A stretch of DNA of 64,000 nucleotides from Thermoplasmata archaeon (GCA_022750055.1 JAKIWL010000001.1:434001-498000); one strand, 5' to 3'; shown: positions 26,280 to 41,413, counted from the first letter of the stretch. Program-made: numbers and translations. The notes: generated from the letters alone by a model not told the origin.

Positions 26280-26314
26280 TCCCCCCGGGCCCGTTCGGTT
26301 TCCGAGGTGTCAGG

Positions 26315-26662
26315 ATGAGTCCCCGTAAGGTCACCCCGAAGAGGCCGTCGAAGAAGGCCAAGGCCGAGGCGGTCGCCGCGGCCCGCGCCGCTCGTCCGTT
26401 CACGGCCCATCTCCTGGTCCCGCCCCATGAACTGTTGAGCGAGGCCGAGACGCTCGCCACCATCCAGACCCTCGGCGCGACCATCGAGCGGCTCCCGAAG
26501 ATCGTCATCGGAGACCCCGGCCTGAAGACCGACCCGAAGTACCTCGCGGCCCGCGAGGCGAAAGAACCTCTCGCCGGCCGCCTCGTGCGAGTCCGCCGGC
26601 CTAGCGCAACGGCCGGGGAGGCGATCGCCTACCGGGTGCTCGTCTCGACCTACGGGGAGTGA
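26315..26662 (+). CDS. rpoH: DNA-directed RNA polymerase subunit H (Rpb5 homologue)
   Basis: From ATG 26315 the protein has 115 residues. The C-terminal 80 match RpoH: FTAHLLVPPHELLSEAE, LPKIVIGDPGLK, REPLAGRLVRVRRPS-like segments and AIAYRVLVSTYGE. The N-terminal 30 residues are a Lys/Ala-rich basic extension (KVTPKRPSKKAKAEAV) longer than in most archaea. GAGGTG 5 nt upstream is a good ribosome site for this 16S 3' end. It opens the RNA polymerase operon. Confidence 0.93.
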   Translation: MSPRKVTPKRPSKKAKAEAVAAARAARPFTAHLLVPPHELLSEAETLATIQTLGATIERLPKIVIGDPGLKTDPKYLAAREAKEPLAGRLVRVRRPSATAGEAIAYRVLVSTYGE

Positions 26663-26668
26663 GATCCG

Positions 26669-29600
26669 ATGCGCGAGATCGTCGACGCTTTCTTCCGGGA
26701 GCGGTCCATCGTCAACCATCACCTAGCGAGTTTCAACGACTTCCTCCCGACCAACGACAACCCGAATTCGCGGATGCAGCGGATCGTGGACGAGTCCCGC
26801 GTGAGCGAGGACTCGACCGAACGGGGCATCATCCGCCTCGACGTCCAGAAGACGAAGAGCTCGATCTTCGTGCGCGTCGGCCGACGCCGAGACCCGCGCA
26901 CGGGTCAGGTCTCCTCGACGGCCGAGCCGACGATCTTTGTCGGCCAGCCGTTCGTGAAGGAACCGGTCGGCTCCAAACCCACGCTCACCCCGATGGAGGC
27001 GCGGCTCCGCAACCTGACCTACCAGGCACCGATCTACCTGCGCGTCACCGTAGTGGAGAACGGCGTCGAGCGGGCTCCGGAGGAGGTCCACATCGGCGAC
27101 CTCCCGATCATGGTCAAGAGTCGGCAGTGCAACCTCGCGCAGGCGAACATCGAGCGCGATAGCGGCGTGCCCCTCTCCCCCGAAGAGTACCGCGCGAAGC
27201 TCGTCGAGTACCTGGAGGACCCGCTCGACCCAGGCGGCTACGCGATCATCGGCGGGACCGAACGGGTGATGATGAGCCTAGAGGACCTCGCGCCGAACCG
27301 GATCTTCGCCGAGTTCAACGAGCGCTACGGGACCCCGGTTGAGAGCGCGAAGGTGTTCAGCCAGCGCGGCGGGTACCGTTCGCTCACCGTCGTCGAGAAG
27401 AAGAAGGACGGGATCCTGCAGGTGTCCGTCCCCACTGCCTCCGGTCAGATCCCCCTTTCCATCCTGATGAAGGCCCTCGGGATGAAGAACGATGAGGAGA
27501 TCTTCCAGGCCGTCCTGGGCGAGCTCCTCCCGCTGGACGAGCCGTTCGTCCAGACGATGAAGCACCTCTTGAACGTCAACCTAGAGGAGTGCGTCTCGAA
27601 GAAGCTCTACCCGCCGGAAGGGATCCTGACGACCGAGGACGCGCTCCTCCACCTCGAGAAGAAGTTCGCGACCGGCCAGGCGAAGGAGTACCGCCAGCGA
27701 AAGGTCGACGGGATCTTGGACCGATCCCTGCTCCCTCACCTGGGCGACACGAAGGGGGACCGACTGAAGAAGGCCCTGTACCTCGCGCGCATGGCCCGTA
27801 CTGTCCTCGAGCTGCATCTGAAGGTTCGGGGCGAGGACGACAAGGACCACTACGCGAACAAGCGGCTCAAGCTCGCCGGCGACCTCATGGAGGACCTCTT
27901 CCGGGTCGCGTTCACGCTCCTTCTCAAGGACCTGAAGTATCAACTCGAGCGCTCGTTCGCCCGGAAGAAGGACCTTCGGATCGCGAGCGCGATCCGACCG
28001 GATCTGCTGACGCAGCGACTCGTACACGCGCTCGCCACGGGCAACTGGGTCGGGGGCCGGGCCGGCGTGAGCCAGGTGCTCGACCGGACCAGCCACATGT
28101 CGGCGATCTCCCACCTCCGGCGCGTTACGAGCCCGCTCACCCGCAGTCAGCCGCACTTCGAAGCCCGCGATCTGCACCCGACCCAGTGGGGTCGACTGTG
28201 CCCCAACGAGACGCCCGAAGGGCAGAACTGCGGCCTCGTCAAGAACTACGCCCTGTGCGTCGACGTCTCGGAAGGGGCCGACGAGGAGGAGGTCACCCTG
28301 ATCCTCCGTGACCTGAACACCCGGGAGATCGGCCCGGAGGTCTTCCAGGAAGGGAACCAGCCCAGGGGCAAGCGCGCCGCTCGAGTCTACGTCAACGGCA
28401 ACCTGATCGGACTCCACTCCTCCCCCCTCGAGCTCGTCAAGGAGATCCGGGAGCGGCGCCGCTCCGGCACCCTGTCGCCGTCGCTGGGCGAGCGGACCTA
28501 CGAGCTCAATGTCCGCTACGACGGCGAGATGAACGAGGTCATCGTCCACTGTGACCCGGGCCGCCTGAGGCGCCCGCTCATCGTCGTGAAGGACGGGGTC
28601 TCCCGAGTGAGCCGGGCCGACCTCGACGACCTCGGCCAGGGGACACTGTCGTTCTCCGACCTCATCCACGCCGGCAAGGTCGAGTGGCTCGACGCCGAAG
28701 AGGAGGAGGACTCGCTCATCGCCGTCGACGCCTTTGAGCAGCCCGAACGCTGCCCGAAGTGTGAGCGCGCGCTCTCCCGCGGCGACGTCCGCTGGGTCTC
28801 GGCCGGCGAGAAGCGGGAGGTCGCGCAGCTCAAGTGCGGTCGCTGCAGCGAGGAGTTCCCTGCGAAGCTCCTGCTCGGCCCGAAGGACACCCACCTCGAG
28901 ATCGACACGAACCTCATGCTGGGCGTCTGCACCGGCCTCATCCCGTATCCGGAACACAATTCGACGCCCCGCAACACGATGGGTTCCGGGATGGCCAAGC
29001 AGGCGCTCGGCGTCGAATCGGTGAACTACCGGCGCCGCCCCGATACCCGTAGCCACCTGCTACACTACCCCCAGGCGCCGCTCCTGCGGACGCAGACGAT
29101 GCGCTATGTCCACTTCACCGAACGCCCCGCCGGCCAGAACTTCGTCGTCGCGGTCCTCTCCTACGAGGGCTACAACATGCAAGATGCCCTCGTCTTCTCG
29201 AAAGCCGCGATCGACCGCGGCCTCGGCCGCTCCTCGTTCTTCCGAACGTACCGGGGCGAAGAGCGAAAGTATCCGGGGGGCCAGGAGGACAAGTTCGAGA
29301 TCCCCCGACCGGACGTGGCCGGTGCCCGCGTCGACACCTCCTACCGCAACCTCGGCGAAGATGGGCTCATCTTCCCCGAGCTCGAGGTCGTCGAAGGCGA
29401 CGTGCTGATCGGGAAGACCAGCCCCCCGAGGTTCCTCGAAGAGAAGACCGACCTCTTGACGCCCCAGAAGCGCCGCGAGACCTCGGTCACGGTGCGCTTC
29501 GGCGAGTCCGGCTGGGTCGACGGGGTGATCCTGACCGAAGGGGAGAATATCTCCAAGCTCGTCAAGGTCAAGGTTCGCAACCAGCGGGTCCCGGAGCTGG

Positions 29601-30343
29601 GGGACAAGTTCGCCTCCCGGCACGGCCAGAAGGGCGTCATCGGGCTCATCGTCCCGCAGGAGAACCTGCCGTTCACCCGCGACGGCGTCACCCCGGACCT
29701 GCTGATCAATCCGCACGCCATCCCCTCGAGGATGACGGTCGCCCACGTGCTCGAGATGCTCGGCGGCAAGGTCGGCTCGCTCGAGGGCCGGACGATCGAC
29801 GGGACGGCGTTCTCCGGGGAACGCGAGGAGGCGCTTAGGGAGTCGCTCAAGGCGCTCGGTTTCCACCCGTCGGGGCGCGAGACCCTCTACGACGGGATGA
29901 CCGGCCGCCGCCTCGAGGCGGAGATCTTCATCGGAGTGATCTACTACCAGAAGCTCCACCACATGGTCGCGGGCAAGATGCACATGCGCTCGCGCGGGCC
30001 GGTCCAGATCCTGACCCGTCAGCCCACGGAGGGACGCTCCCGGCAGGGCGGCCTTCGGTTCGGGGAGATGGAGCGCGACACCCTGATCGGCCACGGGGTG
30101 GCCATGGTCATCAAGGACCGGCTGCTCGACGAGTCGGACGGGACGGTCCAGTACGTCTGCGGGAACCCGGAGTGCGGGCACATCGCGATCCCGGATACCC
30201 GGGCCGGGTCGCTGCGCTGCCCGTCCTGCGGGAACACCTCCTCGATCTATCCGGTCGAGATGAGCTACTCGTTCAAGCTCCTCCTCGAGGAGCTGATCAG
30301 CCTGGGCGTGATCATGCGGCTCCAGCTCGAAGAGATGCGGTAG
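26669..30343 (+). CDS. rpoB: DNA-directed RNA polymerase subunit B (unsplit, B'+B'')
   Basis: The 1,224-residue protein covers both halves of the beta-like subunit in one chain, as in Thermoplasmata and Thermoproteota; methanogens and haloarchaea usually split it. Marks include [11 protein letters not shown] at the start, [20 protein letters not shown], the catalytic-side motif [12 protein letters not shown], and [12 protein letters not shown] zinc-binding insertion [15 protein letters not shown] lies near residue 700 and a C-terminal zinc site reads [15 protein letters not shown]. It begins 6 nt after rpoH and is followed by rpoA1. Confidence 0.98.
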   Translation: MREIVDAFFRERSIVNHHLASFNDFLPTNDNPNSRMQRIVDESRVSEDSTERGIIRLDVQKTKSSIFVRVGRRRDPRTGQVSSTAEPTIFVGQPFVKEPVGSKPTLTPMEARLRNLTYQAPIYLRVTVVENGVERAPEEVHIGDLPIMVKSRQCNLAQANIERDSGVPLSPEEYRAKLVEYLEDPLDPGGYAIIGGTERVMMSLEDLAPNRIFAEFNERYGTPVESAKVFSQRGGYRSLTVVEKKKDGILQVSVPTASGQIPLSILMKALGMKNDEEIFQAVLGELLPLDEPFVQTMKHLLNVNLEECVSKKLYPPEGILTTEDALLHLEKKFATGQAKEYRQRKVDGILDRSLLPHLGDTKGDRLKKALYLARMARTVLELHLKVRGEDDKDHYANKRLKLAGDLMEDLFRVAFTLLLKDLKYQLERSFARKKDLRIASAIRPDLLTQRLVHALATGNWVGGRAGVSQVLDRTSHMSAISHLRRVTSPLTRSQPHFEARDLHPTQWGRLCPNETPEGQNCGLVKNYALCVDVSEGADEEEVTLILRDLNTREIGPEVFQEGNQPRGKRAARVYVNGNLIGLHSSPLELVKEIRERRRSGTLSPSLGERTYELNVRYDGEMNEVIVHCDPGRLRRPLIVVKDGVSRVSRADLDDLGQGTLSFSDLIHAGKVEWLDAEEEEDSLIAVDAFEQPERCPKCERALSRGDVRWVSAGEKREVAQLKCGRCSEEFPAKLLLGPKDTHLEIDTNLMLGVCTGLIPYPEHNSTPRNTMGSGMAKQALGVESVNYRRRPDTRSHLLHYPQAPLLRTQTMRYVHFTERPAGQNFVVAVLSYEGYNMQDALVFSKAAIDRGLGRSSFFRTYRGEERKYPGGQEDKFEIPRPDVAGARVDTSYRNLGEDGLIFPELEVVEGDVLIGKTSPPRFLEEKTDLLTPQKRRETSVTVRFGESGWVDGVILTEGENISKLVKVKVRNQRVPELGDKFASRHGQKGVIGLIVPQENLPFTRDGVTPDLLINPHAIPSRMTVAHVLEMLGGKVGSLEGRTIDGTAFSGEREEALRESLKALGFHPSGRETLYDGMTGRRLEAEIFIGVIYYQKLHHMVAGKMHMRSRGPVQILTRQPTEGRSRQGGLRFGEMERDTLIGHGVAMVIKDRLLDESDGTVQYVCGNPECGHIAIPDTRAGSLRCPSCGNTSSIYPVEMSYSFKLLLEELISLGVIMRLQLEEMR

Positions 30344-30361
30344 GCGGACGGAGAAGGGACG

Positions 30362-34422
<4,061 letters not shown>

Positions 34423-34423
34423 G

Positions 34424-34717
34424 ATGGACCTCGCCCACGCCCTGAAGGTCGCCCTGCAGACCGGGAAGGTCAAGATCGGGGTGAACGAGACGCTGGAGAG
34501 CGCCCACGCCGGCAAGGCCCGCATCGTCATCGTGGCACGCACCTGTCCGGCCGAGTCGCTCCAGAAGGGGTCGAAGGTCGGCAAGGTCCCCCTCTACCAT
34601 TTCGACGGGACCGCCGTCGAGCTCGGGGCCGCGTGCGGACGGCCCTACCCCATCAGCGCCCTCGCGATCCTGGACCCGGGCTCCTCGGCGATCCTCTCGC
34701 TCGAGACCGGCGCCTGA
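34424..34717 (+). CDS. rpl30e: Ribosomal protein L30e
   Basis: The 97-residue protein matches the L30e/L7Ae fold: LAHALKVALQTGKVKIGVNETLE, then ARIVIVARTCP and VPLYHFDGTAVELGAACGRPYP. It binds kink-turn RNA in the large subunit. It begins 1 nt after the rpoA2 stop, its normal archaeal place between rpoA2 and nusA. Confidence 0.95.
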   Translation: MDLAHALKVALQTGKVKIGVNETLESAHAGKARIVIVARTCPAESLQKGSKVGKVPLYHFDGTAVELGAACGRPYPISALAILDPGSSAILSLETGA

Positions 34718-34760
34718 CCGACCTCGGATCCCCGAGCGTCTCCCCAGTCCGAGGCCGAAT

Positions 34761-35186
34761 GTGACGGAACTCTCCTTCGACACGGAGACGCTCGGCTACA
34801 TCCGGCTGTTCGAGGAGAGGACCGGGGCGCGCGTCAAGGACTGCTTCGAGGCCGAGGACAAGCTCATCTACCTCGTCCAGCCGGGGGAGATCCACAAGGC
34901 GGTCGGGCCCGGCGGCGTGGTGGTCGACCGGTTCAAGGGGATGCTGAAGAAGGAGATCCAGGTCATCGAGTACTCCGACGCGGAGGAGACGCTCGTGCGC
35001 AACATCTTCTTCGCGTTCAGCCCGCGCTCCGTGGAGATCGCACCCAAGGGAAAGGGCCGGCACGCGACCGTCACGGTCGACCCGGCCTGGAAGGCACGCG
35101 CGATCGGGAAGGCCGGAAAGAACCTGAAGATCGCCCGGGCGATCCTCCTGCGCCACACCGCGGTGGATTCCATCAGCGTCGCCTGA
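34761..35186 (+). CDS. nusA: Archaeal NusA-like transcription factor (two KH domains)
   Basis: The 141-residue protein starts at GTG 34761 and has FEERTGARVKDCFEAEDKLIYLV, the KH loops AVGPGGVVVDRFKGML and AIGKAGKNLKIAR, and no S1 or N-terminal polymerase-binding domain, as in all archaea. It likely binds nascent RNA. In many archaea rps12, rps7 and elongation factor 2 follow; here they do not. Confidence 0.93.
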   Translation: MTELSFDTETLGYIRLFEERTGARVKDCFEAEDKLIYLVQPGEIHKAVGPGGVVVDRFKGMLKKEIQVIEYSDAEETLVRNIFFAFSPRSVEIAPKGKGRHATVTVDPAWKARAIGKAGKNLKIARAILLRHTAVDSISVA

Positions 35187-35215
35187 GCCGGCCGATCCGC
35201 ATCGGGACCGCGAGC

Positions 35216-35223
35216 GAGGATAA
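35216..35223 (+). promoter_or_regulatory. TATA box for the HAD hydrolase gene
   Basis: GAGGATAAG lies about 26 nt before the ATG at 35249 and predicts a leaderless transcript separate from the polymerase operon. Confidence 0.45.
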
Positions 35224-35248
35224 GAACGGGGAGCGCTTCGCCGGGGAC

Positions 35249-35965
35249 ATGCCGACGGGCGAGGTGCCTTCCCGACCGCGCTTCAAGGCCGTCCTGTTCG
35301 ACGTCGGGGGCACCCTCGTCGAGGACCGGGACTTCAGCGAGTACGCCGAGATCGCCGAGCACCTTCAGATCCCCGCCCACCCGGAGGCGATCGGCGAGGC
35401 GGTACGATGGGCCGACCAGACGCTCGACCGGTCCGACCCGAGGCCGACGACGGACGAGTACTGGCGCCAGGTGCTCGAACGCGCCTCGGGTCGGGAGCTC
35501 CCCACTACGGTCGCCCAGCGCTTCGTCGAGCGGCTGGAACGGCTGCCTCGGGTCGCGCACCTGTTTTCCGACGTCCGTCGTACGCTAGAGCGATTGCGCT
35601 CGGAGGGCCGGCGCCTCGGCATCATCTCGAACTCGCGCTCGGAATGGGCCCTGCGGGAGATGCTCGAGTCGGTCGGGATCCTCGGCTACTTCCAAGCGGT
35701 CGTCTCCTCCGGGAGCGAAGGGGTGGAAAAGCCGGACCCGGAGATCTTCCGACGGGCCGTGTTGCGCCTGGGCGTCGGCGTCGACGAGGCCTTCTACGTC
35801 GGGGACCTCGCCTACACCGACGCGAGAGCCGCCGAACGCGCGGGCCTCGCCGCCGTCTGGTTGAACCGGGACGGGACCGGATTCGGCACCGACCCGCCCG
35901 AGATCACGAGCCTGTCGGAGCTTCCACGCTGGGTCGCGCGACTCGAAGGCGCTTTCGTTAAATAG
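35249..35965 (+). CDS. HAD-family hydrolase-like protein
   Basis: A 238-residue protein with a Rossmann core and helical cap. Motif I is LFDVGGTLVED: Asp18 is the nucleophile, but position +2 (usually Asp, the acid/base) is Gly. Motif II is GIISNSRSEW (Ser), motif III GVEKPDPEIF (Lys), motif IV YVGDLAYTD (two Asp). Many HAD-IA proteins share the DxGGT form, so it may still act as a phosphatase, perhaps weakly. The substrate is unknown. Its stop codon (TAG at 35963) lies inside the strongest TATA-like element before the 16S gene. Confidence 0.85.
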   Translation: MPTGEVPSRPRFKAVLFDVGGTLVEDRDFSEYAEIAEHLQIPAHPEAIGEAVRWADQTLDRSDPRPTTDEYWRQVLERASGRELPTTVAQRFVERLERLPRVAHLFSDVRRTLERLRSEGRRLGIISNSRSEWALREMLESVGILGYFQAVVSSGSEGVEKPDPEIFRRAVLRLGVGVDEAFYVGDLAYTDARAAERAGLAAVWLNRDGTGFGTDPPEITSLSELPRWVARLEGAFVK

Positions 35966-35966
35966 A
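35958..35966 (+). promoter_or_regulatory. Probable 16S rRNA promoter (TATA box) overlapping the HAD stop codon
   Basis: GTTAAATAG is a near-ideal archaeal TATA element. It predicts transcription from about 35987, giving a pre-16S leader of roughly 290 nt that includes the processing stem at 36151. A weaker AT-rich site at 36188-36195 would start after the 5' arm of that stem and is less likely. Confidence 0.55.
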
Positions 35967-35986
35967 GTGGACCGCTCTCAACCCGC

Positions 35987-36273
35987 ACCGCCCACCGGGC
36001 CCCTTGGGGAACGGTGGAACGGGGCGCCGCCACGGCGAGCCGGGGATGCGTGAACCGGCCCATTCCAAGGCAGCGCCACAGATGGCCCGATGGGGCGTGG
36101 AGCCCCGAGAACCCCTCCCCGGAGACGGGGAGTGACCTCTCGGGACTGACGTGGGAGAGAGAGATAGACGCGAATTGAGCTCATGTCCAAAAATGCAAGA
36201 GCACGAAAGTTCCGCCAGTCAGCGAGGATCGGTCACGACCCGTATTGTCAACCCATTCAGGATCGTGTGTAGA
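35987..36273 (+). other. Structured pre-16S leader or candidate ncRNA, no protein gene
   Basis: About 290 nt with no coding frame of credit but several strong hairpins: CCACCG/CGGTGG (35992-35997 with 36012-36017); CCCGAGA/TCTCGGG (36104-36110 with 36138-36144) enclosing CTCCCCG/CGGGGAG closed by a GAGA tetraloop (36115-36132); and GGGGC/GCCCC (36092-36096 with 36102-36106), which overlaps and so competes with the second. It is most likely the rRNA leader. A separate stable RNA cut from it is possible. It does not match the SRP RNA or RNase P RNA signatures that I know. Confidence 0.5.
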
Positions 36274-37744
<1,471 letters not shown>

Positions 37745-37791
37745 GAGCGCCTCCGAAAGGGGGCCTCAGGGGTCGAGACCAACCTCGCTGA

Positions 37792-37810
37792 ATCTCTCTC
37801 TCCTTCCCAC
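37792..37810 (+). other. 3' arm of the 16S processing stem
   Basis: ATCTCTCTCTCCTTCCCAC can pair with GTGGGAGAGAGAGAT at 36151-36165, leaving a small bulge. Together they enclose the 16S gene. Archaeal pre-16S is normally cut at a bulge-helix-bulge in such a flanking stem. Confidence 0.6.
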
Positions 37811-37846
37811 CGGGCCATCAACCCTTTCTTGAGTAGCTACCACTTC

Positions 37847-37853
37847 TTTATCA
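37847..37853 (+). promoter_or_regulatory. TATA box for the riboflavin operon
   Basis: TTTATCA lies 26 nt before ATG 37879, predicting a leaderless ribB transcript. Confidence 0.6.
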
Positions 37854-37878
37854 CCGCCCGTCCGCTCGGAGCGTACCG

Positions 37879-38594
37879 ATGATGCCGCTCCCCCGGTCGG
37901 TCGAGCTTCCCGGCGAACTCGCCGAGGCAGCGCGCGCCCTCGGGCGAGGCGAGCCGGTCCTGATCTACGACGCGGCCGACCGGGAGGGGGAGACAGACTT
38001 GGTGGTCCTGTCGAACCTCGCGACCCCCGGTCTCGTGCGGCTGCTTCGTCAGGATGCTGGGGGCCTGCTGTGCACCGCGCTCTCCTTCGAGCTCAAGGAG
38101 CGGCTCGGCCTCCCGTTCCTGTCCGAGCTCCTCGAGCTGGGCACATCCCAGTTCCCGATCCTTGAGGAGGTCGCTCGCCGGCCGCCTCGATACGACCTAA
38201 GGAGCGCCTTCGGGATCACGGTGAACCACCGGACGAACTACACCGGCATCCCCGACAACGACCGCGCGGCGACGATCCGCGCCCTCGGCGAGCTCGCCCG
38301 CGACGCGGACTCATCGACCGACGGGGCGCTAAAGGCCCGGTTCGCCTCGGAGTTCAGCTCCCCCGGGCACGTCCCTCTCCTGTACGGGGCGCCGCGGCTC
38401 CTGAAGGAACGAAAAGGCCATACGGAACTCGCCATCTCGCTCCTTCGGATGGGTTCCCTGCCCGAATCGGCGACCGTTTGCGAGATGCTCGGGGATTCGG
38501 GAGGTCCGCGCTCCGTCGAGGCCGCCCGGCGATACGCCCGCAGCCACGGCTGGTCGTTCCTCGAGGGGGCCTTCATCACCGAGGCGTTCGACCG

Positions 38595-38607
<13 letters not shown>
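37879..38607 (+). CDS. ribB: 3,4-dihydroxy-2-butanone 4-phosphate synthase
   Basis: The 242-residue protein has the family motifs EPVLIYDAADREGETDLVV (acidic substrate loop), LLCTALSFELKERLGLP, FGITVNHRTNYTGIPDNDRA, and FSSPGHVPLLYGA with ERKGHTELAISLLRM. All catalytic Glu, Asp and His residues are present. It makes the four-carbon unit of riboflavin from ribulose 5-phosphate. It is a single-domain archaeal form without the GTP cyclohydrolase II fusion. First gene of ribB-ribL-ribC-ribH; it overlaps ribL by 13 nt. Confidence 0.95.
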
Positions 38608-39508
<901 letters not shown>

Positions 39509-39522
39509 ATCGGACCGGCGAC

Positions 39523-39530
39523 CATTAAAG
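39523..39530 (+). promoter_or_regulatory. TATA box for ribH
   Basis: CATTAAAG lies 21 nt before ATG 39552, so ribH can be transcribed apart from the rest of the operon. A purine-rich GGAAGGAAACC also precedes the start. Confidence 0.5.
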
Positions 39531-39551
39531 TCCACACGGAAGGAAACCACG

Positions 39552-39995
39552 ATGGCGAAAACGAAGAGCATGGAGGGCGTGACGGTGGCGCTGGTGGCGA
39601 GCGAGTTCAACTACGACGTGACCTACTTGATGGTCGAGCGCGCCCGCGAAGAGATCGAATTCCTGGGGGCCCGGCTGGGCCCGCTGGTGAAGACCCCGGG
39701 GGTCTTCGACATGCCGCTCGCGGTCGACGCACTCCTCGCCCGCCCGGGGGTCGACGCGGTCGTGACCCTGGGCGCGGTGATCGAAGGGGAGACCGACCAC
39801 GACGAGGTCGTCATGGGACAGGCGGCGCGCAAGCTCGCCGACCTGGCGGTCCAGTACCATAAGCCGGTCGGCCTCGGGATCTCGGGACCCGGGGAGACTC
39901 GGCTTCAGGCCCAGGACCGGATCGAGAACGCGGCGAACGCCGTGCGCGCGGTCGTCAAGATGGTCCGGCGCCTCCGGGACCTAGGCTCGTCGTAA
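39552..39995 (+). CDS. ribH: 6,7-dimethyl-8-ribityllumazine synthase
   Basis: The 147-residue protein carries ASEFNYDVTYLMVERA, TPGVFDMPLAVDALL, GAVIEGETDHDEVVMGQA with the catalytic His, and GLGISGPGETRLQAQDR. It condenses the ribB product with the pyrimidine precursor. The length and motifs are normal. The start at ATG 39552 follows a TATA box, and it ends the riboflavin group. Confidence 0.95.
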   Translation: MAKTKSMEGVTVALVASEFNYDVTYLMVERAREEIEFLGARLGPLVKTPGVFDMPLAVDALLARPGVDAVVTLGAVIEGETDHDEVVMGQAARKLADLAVQYHKPVGLGISGPGETRLQAQDRIENAANAVRAVVKMVRRLRDLGSS

Positions 39996-40001
39996 CGCGA
40001 C

Positions 40002-40397
40002 CTACAGGCCCACCCGGCTCCGCAGGAACTCGAAGGCGCGGCGTCCCTTCTCCGTGTGCGGGGTGACCTTCAACGGGCCGGGAGGCACCTGGGTGCGGTC
40101 GCGAGTGCGCAGCGCCGCGTCGAGGCGCGCGAAGGTGGTCTCGATGGTGACGTCCGGGGTGGCGACCGCTCCGTCCTCGGCCGAGACCCGGCCCTCGGCG
40201 GTCACGATCAGGCTGGCCGTCGACTTCTCTGTTACGAAGACCCACCGCTGGGGAAGATGGGCGCGCAGGATCATGCCTGTGAAGCCGTCGAGCGAACCCG
40301 ACAGTCGTTTCTGTAGGTCGGGGACGAGGGCGTCGAGGGCCGGTCGGAGGGAGGAAGGCTCGGGGGTCGGACGCGCGGGCACGGGGTCGGCGGCCAC
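40002..40397 (-). CDS. SCP2-like (sterol carrier type) domain protein
   Basis: A protein of up to 131 residues with RPALDALVPDLQKRLS, then WVFVTEKSTASLIVTAEG, ATPDVTIETTFARLDAALRTRD and a C-terminal KGRRAFEFLRSRVGL. This resembles the single SCP2 domain, which forms a lipid-binding pocket. The listed start is GTG 40397. An in-frame GTG at 40382 fits better with the AT-rich box at 40404-40412 (about 26 nt) and may be the real one. It converges with ribH and diverges from the membrane protein gene. Confidence 0.6.
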   Translation of the reverse strand: MAADPVPARPTPEPSSLRPALDALVPDLQKRLSGSLDGFTGMILRAHLPQRWVFVTEKSTASLIVTAEGRVSAEDGAVATPDVTIETTFARLDAALRTRDRTQVPPGPLKVTPHTEKGRRAFEFLRSRVGL

Positions 40398-40403
40398 CGC
40401 AAG

Positions 40404-40412
40404 CCGTTAAGG
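40404..40412. promoter_or_regulatory. Bidirectional TATA element
   Basis: CCGTTAAGG is nearly palindromic. It stands about 26-30 nt before the ATG at 40442 on one side and GTG 40382 on the other, so it could serve both divergent genes. Confidence 0.45.
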
Positions 40413-40441
40413 ATTGCCGGGCGTCCTCCCCCGGGACGTCG

Positions 40442-41413
40442 ATGTCGTCCGCCCCGAGCCTCCCGAGTGGGGTCGCGTTCGCGCCCCCTCCCCCCGGTCC
40501 CTGGTACGGCGTGCCGCCGGGCGGGCCGCCCCCGCCGGGATACCCCATCTATCCGGCCTGGGTCCCCGCGCCCCAGTCCCCTCCGGGGGACCGCACCCGC
40601 CGGGCCGTAGAGGCCCTGAAGAATTCGATCGATTGGTACCTGACCTATCTGGCTCTCACCGTCCTGACCGCTCTGGCGGCGGCCGCGCTCCTCAGCGAGG
40701 CGACCTTCTCGTCGGCCGGACCGCTCTCGGGGGCCTTCCGATCCGTGGGCAGGCAAGGGCCGACCTATTCGTTGGGTTACCTCCTCGCAGTCGGCGCCTT
40801 GGTCGGGTTGATCGAGGTCGTCGGGATCATCGTGCTCGTCGTCGCTTGGGTGAAATGGCGTACCGGGGCGGACCGCCTTTCTTCGTCGGCCGGGGAGTTC
40901 GGGGTCGCCGCCGGTGAAGCGGCCCGAGGGGCCGTGCGCTCCTGGACCTATGCGACCGTCCTTTACATCCTCGGGATCGTCGCGACGCTGATCGTGGCCC
41001 TCGCCCTCGTCGCCGCCTCCATCAGCTCGGTCCTAGGTCAGGGCGCCACCAACCGTTCGATGGCCATCAGCCAGGCGGTCACCGCCTCCCTAGCAGAGAT
41101 CGTCGTGGTCGTCGGGGTCGTGAGCTTCGTCTTCACGTTCCTGACGTACTGGTTCGCGACCGGAGGGCTCGTAGCCGGGCTCGTGCCTATCGCGCCGGGG
41201 GCCCTGCGCGAAAAGGCCCAGGGCGCCCGAATCGTCATCCTCCTTGGCGCGGCCCTGACGGTCTTGGGGGTCGCCGGCTTACTCGTTCCGTTCGGGGGCC
41301 TCCTCGGGGTCGTCTCCCCCCTCGTGATCCTGTACGGGTTCTGGAAGCTGCGGGGCGCCTACCAGTCCTGGCTCTCCGCCCCACCCCAACCGGGTATCGT
41401 CGCCCCCGCCTAG
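40442..41413 (+). CDS. Polytopic membrane protein with a proline-rich N-terminus
   Basis: The 323-residue protein begins with about 50 Pro/Gly/Tyr-rich residues (APPPPGPWYGVPPGGPPPPG), likely cytoplasmic and disordered. Then come six hydrophobic segments, among them YLTYLALTVLTALAAAALL, VVGIIVLVVAWV, TYATVLYILGIVATLIVALAL, IVVVVGVVSFVFTFLTYWF, and two near the end. Layout recalls DUF973-type archaeal membrane proteins, but I cannot confirm that. It ends with a Pro-rich tail. The function is unknown. Confidence 0.6.
   Translation: MSSAPSLPSGVAFAPPPPGPWYGVPPGGPPPPGYPIYPAWVPAPQSPPGDRTRRAVEALKNSIDWYLTYLALTVLTALAAAALLSEATFSSAGPLSGAFRSVGRQGPTYSLGYLLAVGALVGLIEVVGIIVLVVAWVKWRTGADRLSSSAGEFGVAAGEAARGAVRSWTYATVLYILGIVATLIVALALVAASISSVLGQGATNRSMAISQAVTASLAEIVVVVGVVSFVFTFLTYWFATGGLVAGLVPIAPGALREKAQGARIVILLGAALTVLGVAGLLVPFGGLLGVVSPLVILYGFWKLRGAYQSWLSAPPQPGIVAPA

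Larger units (their letters stand above)
26154..26293 (+). tRNA. tRNA-Lys(UUU) gene with two non-canonical introns (D-loop and T-loop)
   Basis: Exons are 26154-26174, 26206-26244 and 26280-26293, together 74 nt. The joined RNA has acceptor GGGCCCG/CGGGCCC (7 pairs), D-stem GCTC/GAGC with loop AGGTAGGTA, anticodon stem TCTGG/CCAGG with loop CTTTTAA (anticodon TTT at 26219-26221), variable TGGTC, T-stem GGGGG/CCCCC and T-loop TTCGAAT. G15 pairs with C48, and the discriminator is G, as expected for archaeal tRNA-Lys. CCA is not encoded. There is no intron in the anticodon loop. Both insertions can be folded as bulge-helix-bulge motifs, the substrate of the archaeal splicing endonuclease. RNA polymerase subunit H starts 22 nt behind it. 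Confidence 0.93.

Noticed and set aside
35987-36110. SRP (7S) RNA in the leader before 16S, suggested by GTGAACCGGCCCA
   Set aside because: The helix 8 partner with the GGAAGG-type loop and GCAGCC is missing and the order of stems does not fit.
37745-37878. 23S rRNA, 5S rRNA or tRNA-Ala behind 16S
   Set aside because: Only 134 nt separate 16S from ribB, and they hold the processing arm and a promoter.
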